NCBI RefSeq assembly: GCF_921293095.1
Contig: NC_060251.1
Span: 61,273,585-61,337,584 of the forward strand
Direction: 5' to 3'
Length of the DNA: 64,000 nucleotides
Source of the DNA: Ischnura elegans
Taxonomy: Eukaryota; Arthropoda; Insecta; Odonata; Coenagrionidae
Below are positions 50,470 through 61,772 of this stretch, one piece after another (position 1 is the stretch's first letter; every line of letters starts with the position of its first letter). The translations under genes and the position numbers were made by a program. The notes under the pieces were generated by a model that made no database searches, had not been told where the DNA came from, and saw only the letters and a program-made list of their open reading frames with translations.

Positions 50470-50760
50470 GTTTCAGGAAAATTCAGTTTTTTTTCAATTA
50501 GGCTCAACATCAAATAGGATTTTAATCAGGTAATTAAGTCATCGACCAAAATGAAAATTAGAACCTTGTCACACTTTATCAGCGATGTGGTGATATTCCC
50601 ACCCTCTTATAGTAAGGTCTTAAAGAGGAAACCGGCGAAGGGCAATAAAAAAGTGCGTAAATAAAGAGGAGCTGATTTATTAATCATTGGCTCAAAATGT
50701 CATCTGGTTACGTAGCATACGATTGAGTTTAGTACCCGAGACTCCATGAAGCAAATACGT
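50470..50760. repeat. Degenerate local duplication, copy 2
   Basis: Partner of 48,830-49,110, with the same block order and several indels. Confidence 0.5.
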
Positions 50761-51411
50761 AGGAGCAGCTACCTCACTGCTGCGATAATACTTACAACTC
50801 TTCATCATTCACACATTCGGGATTTTCTCTCGTGTTTTTATTCGCTCTGCATTCCTTAAAAATTCTCTCTTTTAGATAACTGCCTTTACCTTGGCTTTTG
50901 AAAAAATGCACTTTGTTTCAAATTATTGCGGCCCCTTCATACCAGTGCTCACCATGAAATTCTCTCCACACATCCCTCTAACTTCACCTCAGCATTCTTT
51001 CCACCGTTTCATCACCGCTAGAATCTCCCATTGCTTTGAAAGCATTTTCGCTCTCATTCATCAAGATCCGCTAAAAATAATCAAGGGGATTTAGAACTAA
51101 AAGGGCAACGTTTTATTGAACAGTGCATGATACAGTCCAACAAAAGAATTTTTCACATATTAGCAGTGTAGAGATTCCAAAGAAGACAAAATAACATTGC
51201 GGTGAACAATTTCTTACCAACTCTGACACTAATGTAATTGATTAAATTTAATTTTTAAAAACCAATCCTCAAACAGGAAGTGGAGTTTGATTCATAATTC
51301 CGTAAGCCCTATTCCAGCATATGTTTCCGCGACAAACTCAAAGACTGGCCAGAAGATGTTCGCAGCATATCCGGCCACACCGTAGACATCAAATATTAAA
51401 AAGCACGAGGG
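50761..51411. other. Intergenic stretch
   Basis: Nothing recognised. Confidence 0.45.
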
Positions 51412-51416
51412 AAGTC

Positions 51417-51548
51417 TGTTAAATATTGCATCTAAGAGATCTAATCTGTTTACTATTTACTGCGTTGAGATGAAGTAAAATAATATTGTCCTGTGCGTTG
51501 TGTGAAGTTATCAGTAAAATAATTAAAGAATCAGTGGAAGTTTCAACA
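51417..51548 (+). repeat. 5' LTR of the copia element
   Basis: 132 bp, TGTTAAATATTG to AGTTTCAACA style ends. The primer-binding region should follow at 51,549 (GGTCATGGACCCAGG), tRNA not determined. Confidence 0.88.
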
Positions 51549-51609
51549 GGTCATGGACCCAGGCGCCAATATCCACCGAACGTTTGGATTCCAATGAAAA
51601 CGTAAAAAT

Positions 51610-52770
51610 ATGGAAAACAGAAATAATACAATATTGGCAATAAAAGACACTAACAGAATATTGAAAAAAATAACGCACTCGGAAACAATGACAGTAGATC
51701 TATCAAACATTGAAATAATAAAAGGGGCTGAAACTTTCGAATTGTGGAAGTTCCAAATACGAATATTCTTCCGAGCAAGTGGCCTACTGGACGTGGTCGA
51801 CGGAATTCAACGTATGGCTGATGTGAATGATGAAAAAGACGTACGTCACTGGAAGATGTTGAACACCAAGTCACAGAAGTATACAATAACGACTATTGAT
51901 AAAAAGAAAATGGTGCATATTATGTCTTGTTTTACTGCCCATGATATGTTTAAAGCCCTGACGAATATATACCAACGTGATACAGAGCAACAGAAGTGTA
52001 ATTTACTGCAACAGTTCTACTATTTCCGTTTCGAGAAGAGTGCCGACATAATGATGAATATTTCCAACATCCAATCAATAGTTCATAAACTTAAAATGCT
52101 GCAGCAAAATATTGATGAAACCAAGTTAATATCGAAGATAATTAGTGTGCTGCCCGCTGAATATCAAAGCTTCAGACCCGCGGGGGAGTCTACCGCGAAA
52201 GACGAAAGAACAATTGAAAACTTCATAGCGACATTGGCAGCAGAGGTAAAAAAATGTAAAAGCTCTAACGATGAAGTAGTACAGAACTCAGCAATAAGAG
52301 CGGAAACGAAATACTCGAGGAACCAAAATAAATGCAATAGCAAACCATTGTTTTGCAGTATTTTTAAGAAAAATAATCACGAAGAAAAGAATTGTTATTT
52401 CCGAGAAAGATCGAAATATCAAAATCTGTGTGATCAAGGCAAGAGACCGGGACATTTCATCAAGCAATGCCGTTTCCTGAAGGATGAAGAAAGGAAAGAT
52501 AAAACAAGCAAAAATGCTTTCATAAGTTCTGCTGCATTTCTCAATGAACGAGTAAATGAAGAAATTTGGTACTTAGACAGCGGAGCCAGCGAACAAATGT
52601 GCAATGAAATTGGAATATTTAAGGAATACCAAGAGATTAGCGAACCCAAGAAAATAAAAATTGGAGACGGTTCAACGCTGGAATCCGGCGGTTGCGGGAC
52701 GGTAAAACCTCTGGCGAACAACGGTGAAGAATGGATGGATACAATCCTTAAAAATCTAGTATGTGCCTGA
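51610..52770 (+). pseudogene. Copia gag and protease region
   Basis: 386 codons ending at a TGA (52,768-52,770). Seen: a copia gag segment (FELWKFQIRIFFRASGLL), two decayed zinc knuckles around residues 250-295 (each lacks a cysteine, e.g. LCDQGKRPGHFIKQC), and the aspartic protease site DSGAS at residues 323-327 in WYLDSGASEQMC. The TGA cuts the polyprotein inside or just after protease. Confidence 0.85.
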
Positions 52771-53782
52771 ACTTAAAACTAACCTTTTTTCTATGGGACT
52801 AGCCCTTGATAAGGTGTACAAACTGGAGTCTGATGATAAGAAATGCGTAAAGAAGAACATGAACAATAAAATCTGCGCACAAGTATTCGATCCGGTAAAT
52901 GGTGCGTAATGGATTTTCGAACAACCAAGCAATCAACTGGTGAGTTATATTTGGCAAAGAAATCCGAAACTTTGCAGGAGTGGCATTAAAGATTTTGCCA
53001 TTAAAACTTCACCTTAGTGGAAAGAGTTTTGGAGGAAAATAAAATTCCATTTATAGAAAACAACCTCAATTTTCGCAGTTCCTGTGTACAAGGGAAATAT
53101 GCAAAAAGAAAATTCACTCCAACCAGCAGAGGCTCTAAAAGCATATGTGAATTAATACATGCAGACCTATGTGGACCGATGGAGAAGAGTCGATTGGACG
53201 GAGCAAGTATTTTCTGTTATTGAAAGATGACCTATCACACTTCAAAGTAGTATATTCTCTCAGAAACAAAAGCGAAGTGAAAGAAAAGCTGAAAGTTTTT
53301 ATAAAATACGTAACAAATCAGACTGGAGAAGGGAGTAAAATTTTTAGAAGTGACAATGGATCTGAGTTTGTAAATAAGGAAGTAAGAAAACTATTTTTGA
53401 AGGTGAAGGCATTTGTCATCAAAAATCTGTGCCCTGGAATCCTGAGCGAAATGGGAAAGCCGAACGAGAGATGAGAACTTTGGTAGAATCAGCTAGAACA
53501 ATGATGTTGAATAAGAAACTGAGCAAAGAATTTTCGGCCGAAGCAGTTCATACTGCAGTGTATGTGATCAATAGAACTGGAACAACCTCAATAAAAGGCA
53601 AAACTCCTTATGAGTTTTGGATCGGTAAACCATTTGGAGATTTTGAAAAGCTCAGAGTTTTTGGATCAATAGTCTATGCTCATGGGCCATATCAGAGGAG
53701 ACAAAAGTGGGATGCCAAAGGCAAAAAAGGGATGTTTGTGGGATATAAGATTGTTCAAAATGAGTATGTGTATTTTTTATGA
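52771..53782 (+). pseudogene. Copia integrase region, frameshifted
   Basis: Three overlapping frames (53,017-53,223; 53,169-53,474; 53,429-53,782) carry ELIHADLCGPM, then FRSDNGSEFVNKEV with the catalytic Asp-Asn-Gly, then NGKAEREMRTLVESARTMM with the catalytic Glu, and GKTPYEFWIGKPF of the C-terminal part. The zinc-binding N-terminus is decayed. At least three breaks. Confidence 0.85.
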
Positions 53783-55475
53783 ACCAAAGAACAGTTGAGG
53801 TAGTTAGAGATGCAGTCTTCATTCCTGGAATTCAAAATAACAGAAAGGAAGAGAGAGAAATTAAAAAGACCATAAAAAGAGTAAAGGTGGAAAATCAAGA
53901 TGAAGAAGATATAGTACAAGAAACAGAAGGTGTAACAGCTGGAAGAGAAAAAGAAGATGAAGGATTACACTACAATCATAGAGACAGAAATAAACTTAAA
54001 GCACCAGATAACTTGAAGGAATGTCAATGTAAAATGGCTTTAATTTCGTATAATGAAGCTGTAACTGGACAGGAAAAAGATACATGGATAGAAGCAATTG
54101 AAGATGAAAAATAATTGTTGATGAAAAATGAAACAGGGAAATATGTCAGGCCTCAAGATGCTAAAGGGAAGAAAATTTTAACCAGTAAATGGGTATTCAA
54201 AATTAAAGAAGACGGGAGATACAAGGCTAGATTAGTAGTTAGAGGCTGCGAACAAGAGAGAGGAATTGACTATGAAGAAACCTTCAACCCAGTGGTGAAT
54301 ACAACATCACTGAGGATACTGTTTGCCATTGCAGCTAAAAATAATTAAAAAATGAAGGCATTTGATATTAAAACAGCTTTCCTTTATGGAGAACTAGAAG
54401 AAGAAATTTACATGCATGTGCAAGAGGCTTTTAGTGTCAAAAATTAAATTTGTCATTTAGAAAAATCATTATATGGATTAAAACAAACACCTTGAATTGG
54501 AATCAAAGGTTGAAGAAGTTTTTACTGAACAGAGGGCTTTTTCAGTTGAAATCAGAGCAGTGTGTTTTCAGAAATGAGAACAGAACTCAGTATTTAGCTG
54601 TGTATGTAGATGATGGGATCATAATAGGAGAAAATGAATCTGATTTAGACAATTTATTAGATAGGTCAGGAAAGGAGTTTGAAACAAAGACAAGAAACAA
54701 TCCAAAGGTTTTAATTGGCATAGAGGTAACAAAAACTAAGGACTCTATTTTCCTATCTCAGAAGGGGTATACAGATCATATATTACATAAATTCGAGATG
54801 AAAAATACCAAGGGAGCTGATACACCTCTTCAAATTGGGAAAAGAGTTGATGAGCACGAAGAAAGGGATGAAAGTGTTCTCAAGATTACTTACAGAGAAT
54901 TGGTTGGTAGTCTTTTATATTTGACGAATAAAACAAGACCTGACATGGCTTTTGCAGTCAACTATGAAAGCAGAAGTCTAGAAAATCCAACAAAAACAGA
55001 CATTGAAAATGTAAAAAGAACATTCAAGTATTTAAAGGTTACAGAGAACCTGGGTATTCGGTACAAAAGAATATCGAACTTGACTCTGGCTGCTTATACT
55101 GACTCTGACTATGCAGGTGACTTAAAGACTAGGAAGAGCACAAGTGGACACGTCCTGATGTTCTGTGGGGGTCTAGTAGCCTGGTGGTCACGTAAACAAC
55201 CAATTGTGGCTCTCTCCACTACAGTGGCAGAACATATTGCAGCATCTGAGTGTGTGAAGGAAGTTATGTATGCAAAAACATTTATTGAAGAATTGGTTGG
55301 TAAAGAATTAAGTGTAAGATTACATCTGGATAATCAAAGCACTATTCGACTAATTGAGACCGGACAGCTTAATAGACGAAGCAAGCACATTGATGTAAGA
55401 TATCATTTCATTTCTGAAAAGGTGTCACAAAAAGTATTGACTTTAAATTACTGTCCATCACAATATATTAGTTAG
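53783..55475 (+). pseudogene. Copia reverse transcriptase and RNase H region, interrupted
   Basis: Breaks occur at 54,112, 54,346, 54,445 and nearby. Seen: ILTSKWVFKIKEDGRYKAR, IDYEETFNPVV, AFDIKTAFLYGELEEEIYM, the RT active site YVDD (54,603-54,614), then RNase H with AYTDSDYAGD, KSTSGHV, LDNQSTIRL and SKHIDVRYHF. The order and motifs are those of copia pol. Confidence 0.88.
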
Positions 55476-55717
55476 CTGATATATTTAAAAAAAAACCTCA
55501 ATAGCATCAGTTTTCATGCACATAAAAACTTATTACTGTCAAGTAATTGAAGGAATTTTAATTTTTGCTAAAAGGTAAATGTAAGAGTTATTTTTTGTTG
55601 TATAATGGTTATAATTATATGAATTAATTCTGTGATGTAATTTTCAAAAAACGTTTTATGGTGTTGAATGATGTAATTTATTTTCTTATGTTTCTAAAGA
55701 AAAAAATTAAGAGAGAG

Positions 55718-55849
55718 AGTTAAATATTGTACTTACGAGATCTAATATGTTTACTATTTACTGTGTTGAGTTGAAGTACAATAATATTGTACTGTGCGTG
55801 GTGTGAAGTTATTAGTAAAATAATTAAAGAATCAGTGGAAGTTTCAACA
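55718..55849 (+). repeat. 3' LTR of the copia element
   Basis: 132 bp matching 51,417-51,548 with scattered substitutions; followed directly by the duplicated target AAGTC. Confidence 0.88.
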
Positions 55850-55854
55850 AAGTC

Positions 55855-56345
55855 CACAAAATAGAAAAGAACTATTCATCCACCGAAGAACACCGGCAAA
55901 TTATATAATAAATACGTGCGGCTTTTGGCGAATCAGCTAATACCTTTAGACTTTAAATGAATACACGGTGAGGTAAAATAATGTTTTCATTACTTATATT
56001 GTCATCAAAAATGATTTCTCGTACAATCGTAAAGATAGAGGGACATTTCAGCTCATTTATTCCATAATTATCAAAATAAAAATAACATTGGACACTGCGC
56101 AACATTCTTCAAAAGCAGTAATCGGCGTAAAAATACAGTGATCTTAAATGGTATTTACCACTCGCACAACATGATAATCCTTAAAACAAACAAATATTTT
56201 ATCCACCCTCCTCTTCGTGGACAGAGCTCAGCCACAGCCACCTAGTCACTTCATTACAATGGAATTTAGCATAGGGAATAGAACTTGGCGAATATTCTAC
56301 CGCACGCCAGCAGACGGCATATCTGGCGCGGCAACAATACTTTCG
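55855..56345. other. Intergenic stretch upstream of the second gene
   Basis: Nothing recognised before the X-box. The frame at 56,217-56,429 spans the X-box and lies in the presumed promoter. Confidence 0.45.
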
Positions 56346-56359
56346 TTTACCTTGGCAAC
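56346..56359 (+). promoter_or_regulatory. Near-consensus RFX X-box
   Basis: TTTACC-TT-GGCAAC matches the X-box GTNRCC-N2-RGYAAC at all positions except the first base. It lies 370 bp upstream of the ATG at 56,729. RFX factors bind such sites in promoters of ciliary genes; that this one works is inferred from place and sequence. Confidence 0.45.
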
Positions 56360-56728
56360 CACAAAACGTAGCCGTACGGTGACATTTTATCAATTGGATT
56401 TTCCAAGCGATAGAGAGCGGATGCGTTAGCATATTGTGGTGTTACAAACGAAGTTTCAACAAACTGTTTACAGTATCAAACAGCTACAGTGAGTAATACT
56501 TCAATCACTTGAGTAGCAGAGGAAGAAAATAGCCATCTTGCAGGCTATTGCAGTCAGCAACAGCCGGCGGAGTTCCGTCTTCGGCCAGAAGAGTTCGAAA
56601 AAAACTCGTGCAAATACGAGATTCCATTTATACCCTGCAGTTGAATCTCACAATCGATTCCATTCAGTGAATTTGGAGTTGATACAAAACAGCTGATCTC
56701 GCCATCCACATTTTCCGCAACGTACATC
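56360..56728 (+). promoter_or_regulatory. Probable promoter and 5' UTR of the second gene
   Basis: Between the X-box and the ATG no splice acceptor or upstream exon stands out, and the ATG context is TACATCATGG. Transcription start is not determined; it is placed here by position only. Confidence 0.35.
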
Positions 56729-57892
56729 ATGGAGAGTATTTTAAAGAGATGTGCGTCGAGCATCTCTGGAAGTGTGATGGGTAACAGCCTGGAGGAGAGG
56801 CTGGATCAAGAGTACATCGTCCACCTGGAGCACATTCAACCATATTTGATTAAAACTCCAAACGAGCTTCGCAACCAGGCTGAAAAATGGTTGATTTATC
56901 TAGTCGGAGTGACTCCCAAAACCCTGGACGAAAAGGAGAGGCGAAACATTCACCTGTCCGTTCTCCTCAATGACATGGCATCCGGAACTCTCACGGGGAT
57001 ACACAAGCTCACGAATCCCCCAAGGCCAGGGGAGCCAATGCCTCCGTGTTCGGAAATGAACTTCGACGACAAAGAGGAGAAATTGCTGGCCGCGGAAGTC
57101 GTTGAAGAAGACCTGAGCCAGGCTTTGGGCTCAGAACTCACCGAAGCGAAAGGTGAACGGTCAAATTCGGCCAAAGGAGAACGTGTTCCAGACCCTCCAA
57201 TGACACACACTCCTGTCATCGCTAGTGAAACCTCGCCTGGTGACAAAAACCGTCTTCCCATGCCGGATGAGAAAAATAGAGAAGGACACGAACGAAACGA
57301 ACGAGTTATGAACGAAAACTACGTTCCATCGCAATCACGTAGAGCCTTCCACGATACTTATGAGCCATCTGAACAGATGAAATTGTGTACTCTAGGATTG
57401 GACGCGAAGAATAGTCGCTTCAAAGCTGAAAATGACTTCAGGCATCCATGCCAACATGGACCCACAGAAGAACGGGAACAACGGAAAGTTGCGATGCCTG
57501 GTGTCAGGTTTGCAACTGATCCTCCACCACCAAGGCGACCCGCAGAAAATCTGGGAATCTCAGAAAAACCGTTGGATTACCTCTTGGAGCTGGTGGACCG
57601 GGCTTGGAGAGGCGAGGCAATTGAGGAAATTGAGATACTCCTGGAAAGCGTTTACGAGGATATGAGGGAGGAGCCCGAAAACGAATGGCTGTGGGAACAG
57701 CCCGACCCCCTAATAATAAGAGGGGCCCTACTACACAGGTTGACGGAGACAATCATCAACGAAATGGGGCGACAGGAGCATAAAGAGTTCCACCCGCAAC
57801 AGACGACCCCTTCCCGCCAATACTTCGGCCAGACTTCACCTGGATACAAGTGTTCCTGCCACTCTAACTACCAAATGCATTCATCCCAAAAT
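56729..57892 (+). CDS. Exon 1 of the DUF4485-like gene
   Basis: Start ATG at 56,729, first in-frame Met of a 388-codon open frame. The N-terminal domain (21-106) is followed by an acidic linker, TPVIASETSPGDKNRLPMPDEK and the shared C-terminal module with PGVRFATDPPPPRRPAEN and RGALLHRLTETIINEMGRQ. Relative to exon 2 about 645 bp (215 codons) are missing between PMPDEK and MNENYVPS, in frame. Donor AAT/GTAAGT at 57,893. Confidence 0.8.
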
Positions 57893-60796
57893 GTAAGTAC
57901 ATAATTCAAATTATATTAAAATACCTTTGCCGAGGGTAAAGGGTTTGTTTCCTCTGAGTTACATGCTAATTATGCACAAGAGCGGAATCGATTTCTGTTC
58001 TTGAGGCCGATATTGAAACGGTGAAAATCTACATGCCGCGGTGGATCTGATAGGATGCCTATGCTATTTTTTCATGCTGGTTCTTTCGTTTGGGATAAGC
58101 ATTTATGTGAATCTCGCGAACAATAAAATCCACTCTTATGAGTCTTTCGCATATCTTAACCTTCTTCTTATCATAGGTCATGAACAAGTATTGTTCATTT
58201 ATTACATTTTCAATATTTGTTTCATTACTCTACATAAAAATAAAATACATGACAAAAACATGTGAATGACCCCATTCAAAACTTAATTCTATAAACACAA
58301 TAAAAGATGTAGCCAAAATAATAAGTTTGGGGGGCACGAACAGGGGGGGTTAGGGGGATTTAACTCTCCTCTGGGGAAGATATGAAGACTTTTATCTCTA
58401 CTCAACACATATTATGCTATTTTGACACTAAAAATTACTCAATTAATCAGTCGTCGGGAAGTTGTTTGGTTAAAACATATTGGTGGAGTACGAAGAGTTT
58501 AGGGGGTTCTAAGTGAACCCTTCGAAGGATACAACGCACTGAGACCGGGAACCAAGCCAGTAGCTTATTCGCCCCGACACCCGGGTGGGGAAGGAAGGGA
58601 AGGAAAAATGATAGAGGCGAAGCCGCGATGGGAGCCTGCCGACAACTCTGGGAATGAATAGGTTCGGAAGGCCCGGGCCGAGATTAAAACACCCCAACGC
58701 TATAGAAGCGAAGGGGGCCCTACTATTAGCGAAACCAAGCATAGGCAATTAATGTTCTAGCGATCCTAGTGGATTATCCTATGAGGATGAAAAATCCATC
58801 GATCGAATCGCTAGATATTGGTGGAGAACAATATTTTTGTCTTACAGGTCAATATTTTTCTACTTAAATGAATTTCCTTAGGCATGCGTGTCCCCCTGTG
58901 GCCCCCTTTTTAAGCCGTTGACCACTTTAGCTATAAGTTAAACGTAATCCATATCGAACGCTTCCTTCTTCCTCGCAGATGACTCGTAAGGATTACGGCA
59001 ATGCATGGGAAGGAGAAGAAAGACCACGTCATTCCCGCACCCATTTCCGTAAACACAGCATACCATCCATGGAGAAAACAAACCACTCCCAACGAAGAAC
59101 TGAACATCTAAATGGAAAAGTATCTGATGAAACTCAGCCGCGAGGAAGACAGCGGAGAGATACAGCAAATATGGCTGCTTATCTGCAAAAGTACGAGAAA
59201 ATGGATCGCGATTTGCAAATTCTCGAGAAAAAAAGGATATCTATGATAACGGCATACAATGAAGGGCTGCAGAAAATATCCAACCCAAATATTCCACTCC
59301 AAAGTGTACGGATGCCACTTCGCAGCGAATTGGATGACATCACGCGCGAGATAAATATGCTAAAGTTAGAAGTATCTCAATTGGATCAATACTATGGAAT
59401 AGATGTCAAAAAAGATATTCACTCTTGTCAACCTGTGATTGTACACAAACCTGTGTTTGTGACACAAACTCCTGTCGTCGCTAGTGAAAGCTCGCCTGGT
59501 GACAAAAACCGTCTTCCCATGCCGGATGAGAAGGATTTAGAAGAACACGACAATAGGAGTGGTAACACCAACGTTCGTCCAGATGCCGAAGGTGATGGAG
59601 CAAATTTTGCCAAAAGAGAACGTGTTCAAGACCTTCCAGAAACTTTGGCAAAGGGAAAGGCTCACAAAAATGGGAACCTTACGGGCGATGTTGCAAATGA
59701 CGGCACTTATTACGGAAACTATCAAGATCATCCACCTGAGAGTAAAATAATTGGGAGGAAAAATTACTCTGGAGTCGAGAATCATTCCTTAAATGGGAAC
59801 GTTAACGGTATTAATCCATATCACATCTCAGCAGAGCCACTTCATGACATGGAATATTCTCTAATGCCGCCTAAAAAACAAATTTTGTGCAATAACATTA
59901 AAACGGGATGCAATGACGCTTTCGGCCATGGTGAAGGTGATTCATTTAAGCCAACGTATATCCCATCAGAACCCGTCGACGCCAACAACCTTCCTCATAA
60001 GTTGGCTGAATACGATAGAAAGAAATGGGACAATAGAATGGACAGCGAGAAACCATGTCAACATACCGAAGGTGATTATATAAATAAAAACTTCATTCCA
60101 TCACAAAACACCAGAGCCTCCTACCATACTCTTGATGTGACTGAGCGGTTGGAATATAGGGCCCATAGAATGGATCGCAAGAACCCTCACCTTCACAACG
60201 AAGGTGCCTTTATGAACGAAAACTACGTTCCATCGCAATCACGTAGAGCCTTCCACGATACTTATGAGCCATCTGAGCAGATGAAATTCGGTACTCACGG
60301 GTTGGACGCGAAGAATAGTAACTTCAAAGCTGAAAATGACTTCAAGGATTCAATCCAACATGGACCCACAGAAGAACGGGAACAACGGAAAGGTGCGATG
60401 CCTGGTGTCAGGTTTGCAACTGATCCACCACCACCAAGGCGACCCGCAGAAAATCTGGGAATCTCAGAAATGCCGTTGGAATACCTCTTGGAGCTATTGG
60501 ACCGTGCTTGGAGAGGCGAGACAATTGAGGAAGTTGAGATACTCCTGGAAAGCGTTTACGAGGATATGAGGGAGGAGTCAGAAAGAGAATGGCTGTGGGA
60601 ACACCCCGACCCCCTATTAATAAGAGGGGCCCTACTACACAGGTTGACGGAGACAATCATCAACGAAATGGGGCGACAGGAGCATAAAGAGTTCCACCCG
60701 CAACAGACGACCCCTTCCCGCCAATACTTCGGCCAGACTTCACCTGGATACAAGTGTTCCTGCCACTCTAACTACCAAATGCATTCATCCCAAAAT
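56729..60796 (+). CDS. DUF4485-like, coiled-coil protein with internal repeats; exons 1-2, 3' partial
   Basis: Exon 1 (56,729-57,892, 388 codons) joins in phase 0 to exon 2 (58,979-60,796, 606 codons), which ends at another GTAAGTAC donor, so the gene continues past the window. Residues 21-106 (HLEHIQPYLIKTPNELRNQ, RRNIHLSVLLNDMASGTL) look like DUF4485, a domain known from centrosomal coiled-coil proteins; this match is by eye. Exon 2 adds a charged coiled coil and three 44-45-residue repeats. Both exons end in nearly the same 195-residue module (NENYVPSQSRRAF to NYQMHSSQN) because they arose by tandem duplication. No signal peptide or membrane segment. With the upstream X-box a cilium or centriole role is plausible but unproven. 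Confidence 0.75.
57203..58867 (+). repeat. Tandem segmental duplication, copy 1
   Basis: It matches 59,459-61,772 at an offset of 2,259 (left part) and 2,904 to 2,905 (right part); the step is the 645-bp deletion in this copy. A 160-bp intron sample shows 5 differences (about 97% identity). Confidence 0.9.
57893..58978 (+). other. Intron 1 of the DUF4485-like gene (duplicated sequence)
   Basis: Donor GTAAGTAC, acceptor TTCCTCGCAG. From 57,893 to 58,867 it is copied in the second intron (60,797-61,772). A GC-richer block at about 58,510-58,740 is present in both copies and unexplained. TTAA at 58,864-58,867 is the site where the second copy carries a piggyBac-like element. Confidence 0.75.
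58979..60796 (+). CDS. Exon 2 of the DUF4485-like gene: coiled coil and 44-45-residue repeats
   Basis: 606 codons in phase 0 with exon 1; the ATG at 58,979 falls at the exon border and would also serve an alternative start. Exon residues 62-140 are charged and heptad-like (coiled coil expected). Units at 319-363, 364-407 and 408-451 share EG-x(6)-(Y/F)-(I/V)-P-S-(E/Q) at their start; a more decayed unit may precede them (278-318). Residues 452-606 are the module shared with exon 1. Donor AAT/GTAAGT at 60,797. Confidence 0.8.
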
Positions 60797-61772
60797 GTAA
60801 GTACATAATTCAAATTATATTAAAATACCTTTGCCGAGCGTAAAGGGTTTGTTTCCTCTGAGTTACATACTAAATATGCACAAGAGTGGAATCGATTTCT
60901 GTTCTTGAGGCCGATATTGAAACGGTGAAAATCTACATGCCGCGGTGGACCTGATAGGATGCCTATGCTATTTTTTCATGCTGTTTCTTTCGTTTGGGAT
61001 AAGCATTTATGTGAATCTTGCGAACAATAAAATCCACTCTTATGTGTCTTTCGCATGTCTTAACCTTCTTCTTATCATAGGTCTTGAACAAGTATTGTTC
61101 ATTTATTACATTTTCAATATTTGTTCATTACTCCACTAAAAAATAAAATTCATCAAAAAACATGTGAATGACCCCATTCAAAACTTAATTCTATAAACAC
61201 AATAAAAGATGTAGCCAAAATAATAAGTTTGGGGGGCACAAACAGGGGGGGGGTTAGGGGGATTTAATCCTCCTCTGGGGAATATATGAAGACTTTTATC
61301 TCTACTCAAAACATTTTATGCTATTTTGACACTAAAAATTACTCAATTAATCAGTCGTCGGGAAGTTGTTTGGCTAAAACATATTGGTGGAGTATGAAGA
61401 GTTTAGGGGGTTCTAAGTGAACCCTTCGAAGGATACAACGCACCGAGACCGGGAACCAAGCCAGTAGCTTATTCGCCCCGACACCCGGGGAGGGGAAGGA
61501 AGGGAAGGAAAAATGATAGAGGCGAAGCCGCGATGGGAGCCCGCCGACAACTCTGGGAATGAATAGGTTCGGAAGGGCCGGGACGAGGGAAACACACCCC
61601 AACGCTATAGGAGCGAAGGGGGCCCTACTATTAGCGAAACCAAGCATAAGCAATTAATGTTCCAGTAGTCCTAGTGGATTTTCCTATGAGGAAGAAGAAT
61701 ACATCGATCGAATCGCTAGATATTGGTGGAGAAAAATATCTTTGTCTTACAGGTCAATATTTTTCTACTTAA
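59459..61772 (+). repeat. Tandem segmental duplication, copy 2
   Basis: It starts near GACACAAACTCCTGTCGTCG in exon 2 and runs through the intron to the TTAA at 61,769-61,772, where the piggyBac-like element begins. It keeps the repeat-coding sequence that copy 1 lacks. Confidence 0.9.
60797..61772 (+). other. Intron 2 of the DUF4485-like gene, part before the insertion
   Basis: Copy of intron 1. The acceptor that followed 111 bp after TTAA in copy 1 would lie beyond the inserted element and outside the window. Confidence 0.6.

Larger units (their letters stand above)
51417..55849 (+). mobile_element. Ty1/copia LTR retrotransposon, full length but decayed (4,433 bp)
   Basis: Two 132-bp LTRs enclose a gag-pol region in copia order: gag, protease, integrase, reverse transcriptase, RNase H. 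A perfect 5-bp target duplication AAGTC lies at 51,412-51,416 and 55,850-55,854. A purine-rich tract (about 55,697-55,717) precedes the 3' LTR. The LTRs differ at several positions, including the first base (T against A), and the internal frame is broken by stops and frameshifts, so the copy is old and inactive. Confidence 0.92.

Noticed and set aside
56217..56432. Small genes on either strand just upstream of the DUF4485-like gene
   Set aside because: Overlapping frames on both strands in the presumed promoter; no domain or splice signals.
58979..58981. ATG at the exon 2 border as proof of a separate gene
   Set aside because: It directly follows a good acceptor (TTCCTCGCAG) in phase with the exon 1 donor, so an internal Met is the simpler reading; the two-gene alternative is kept open in the findings.
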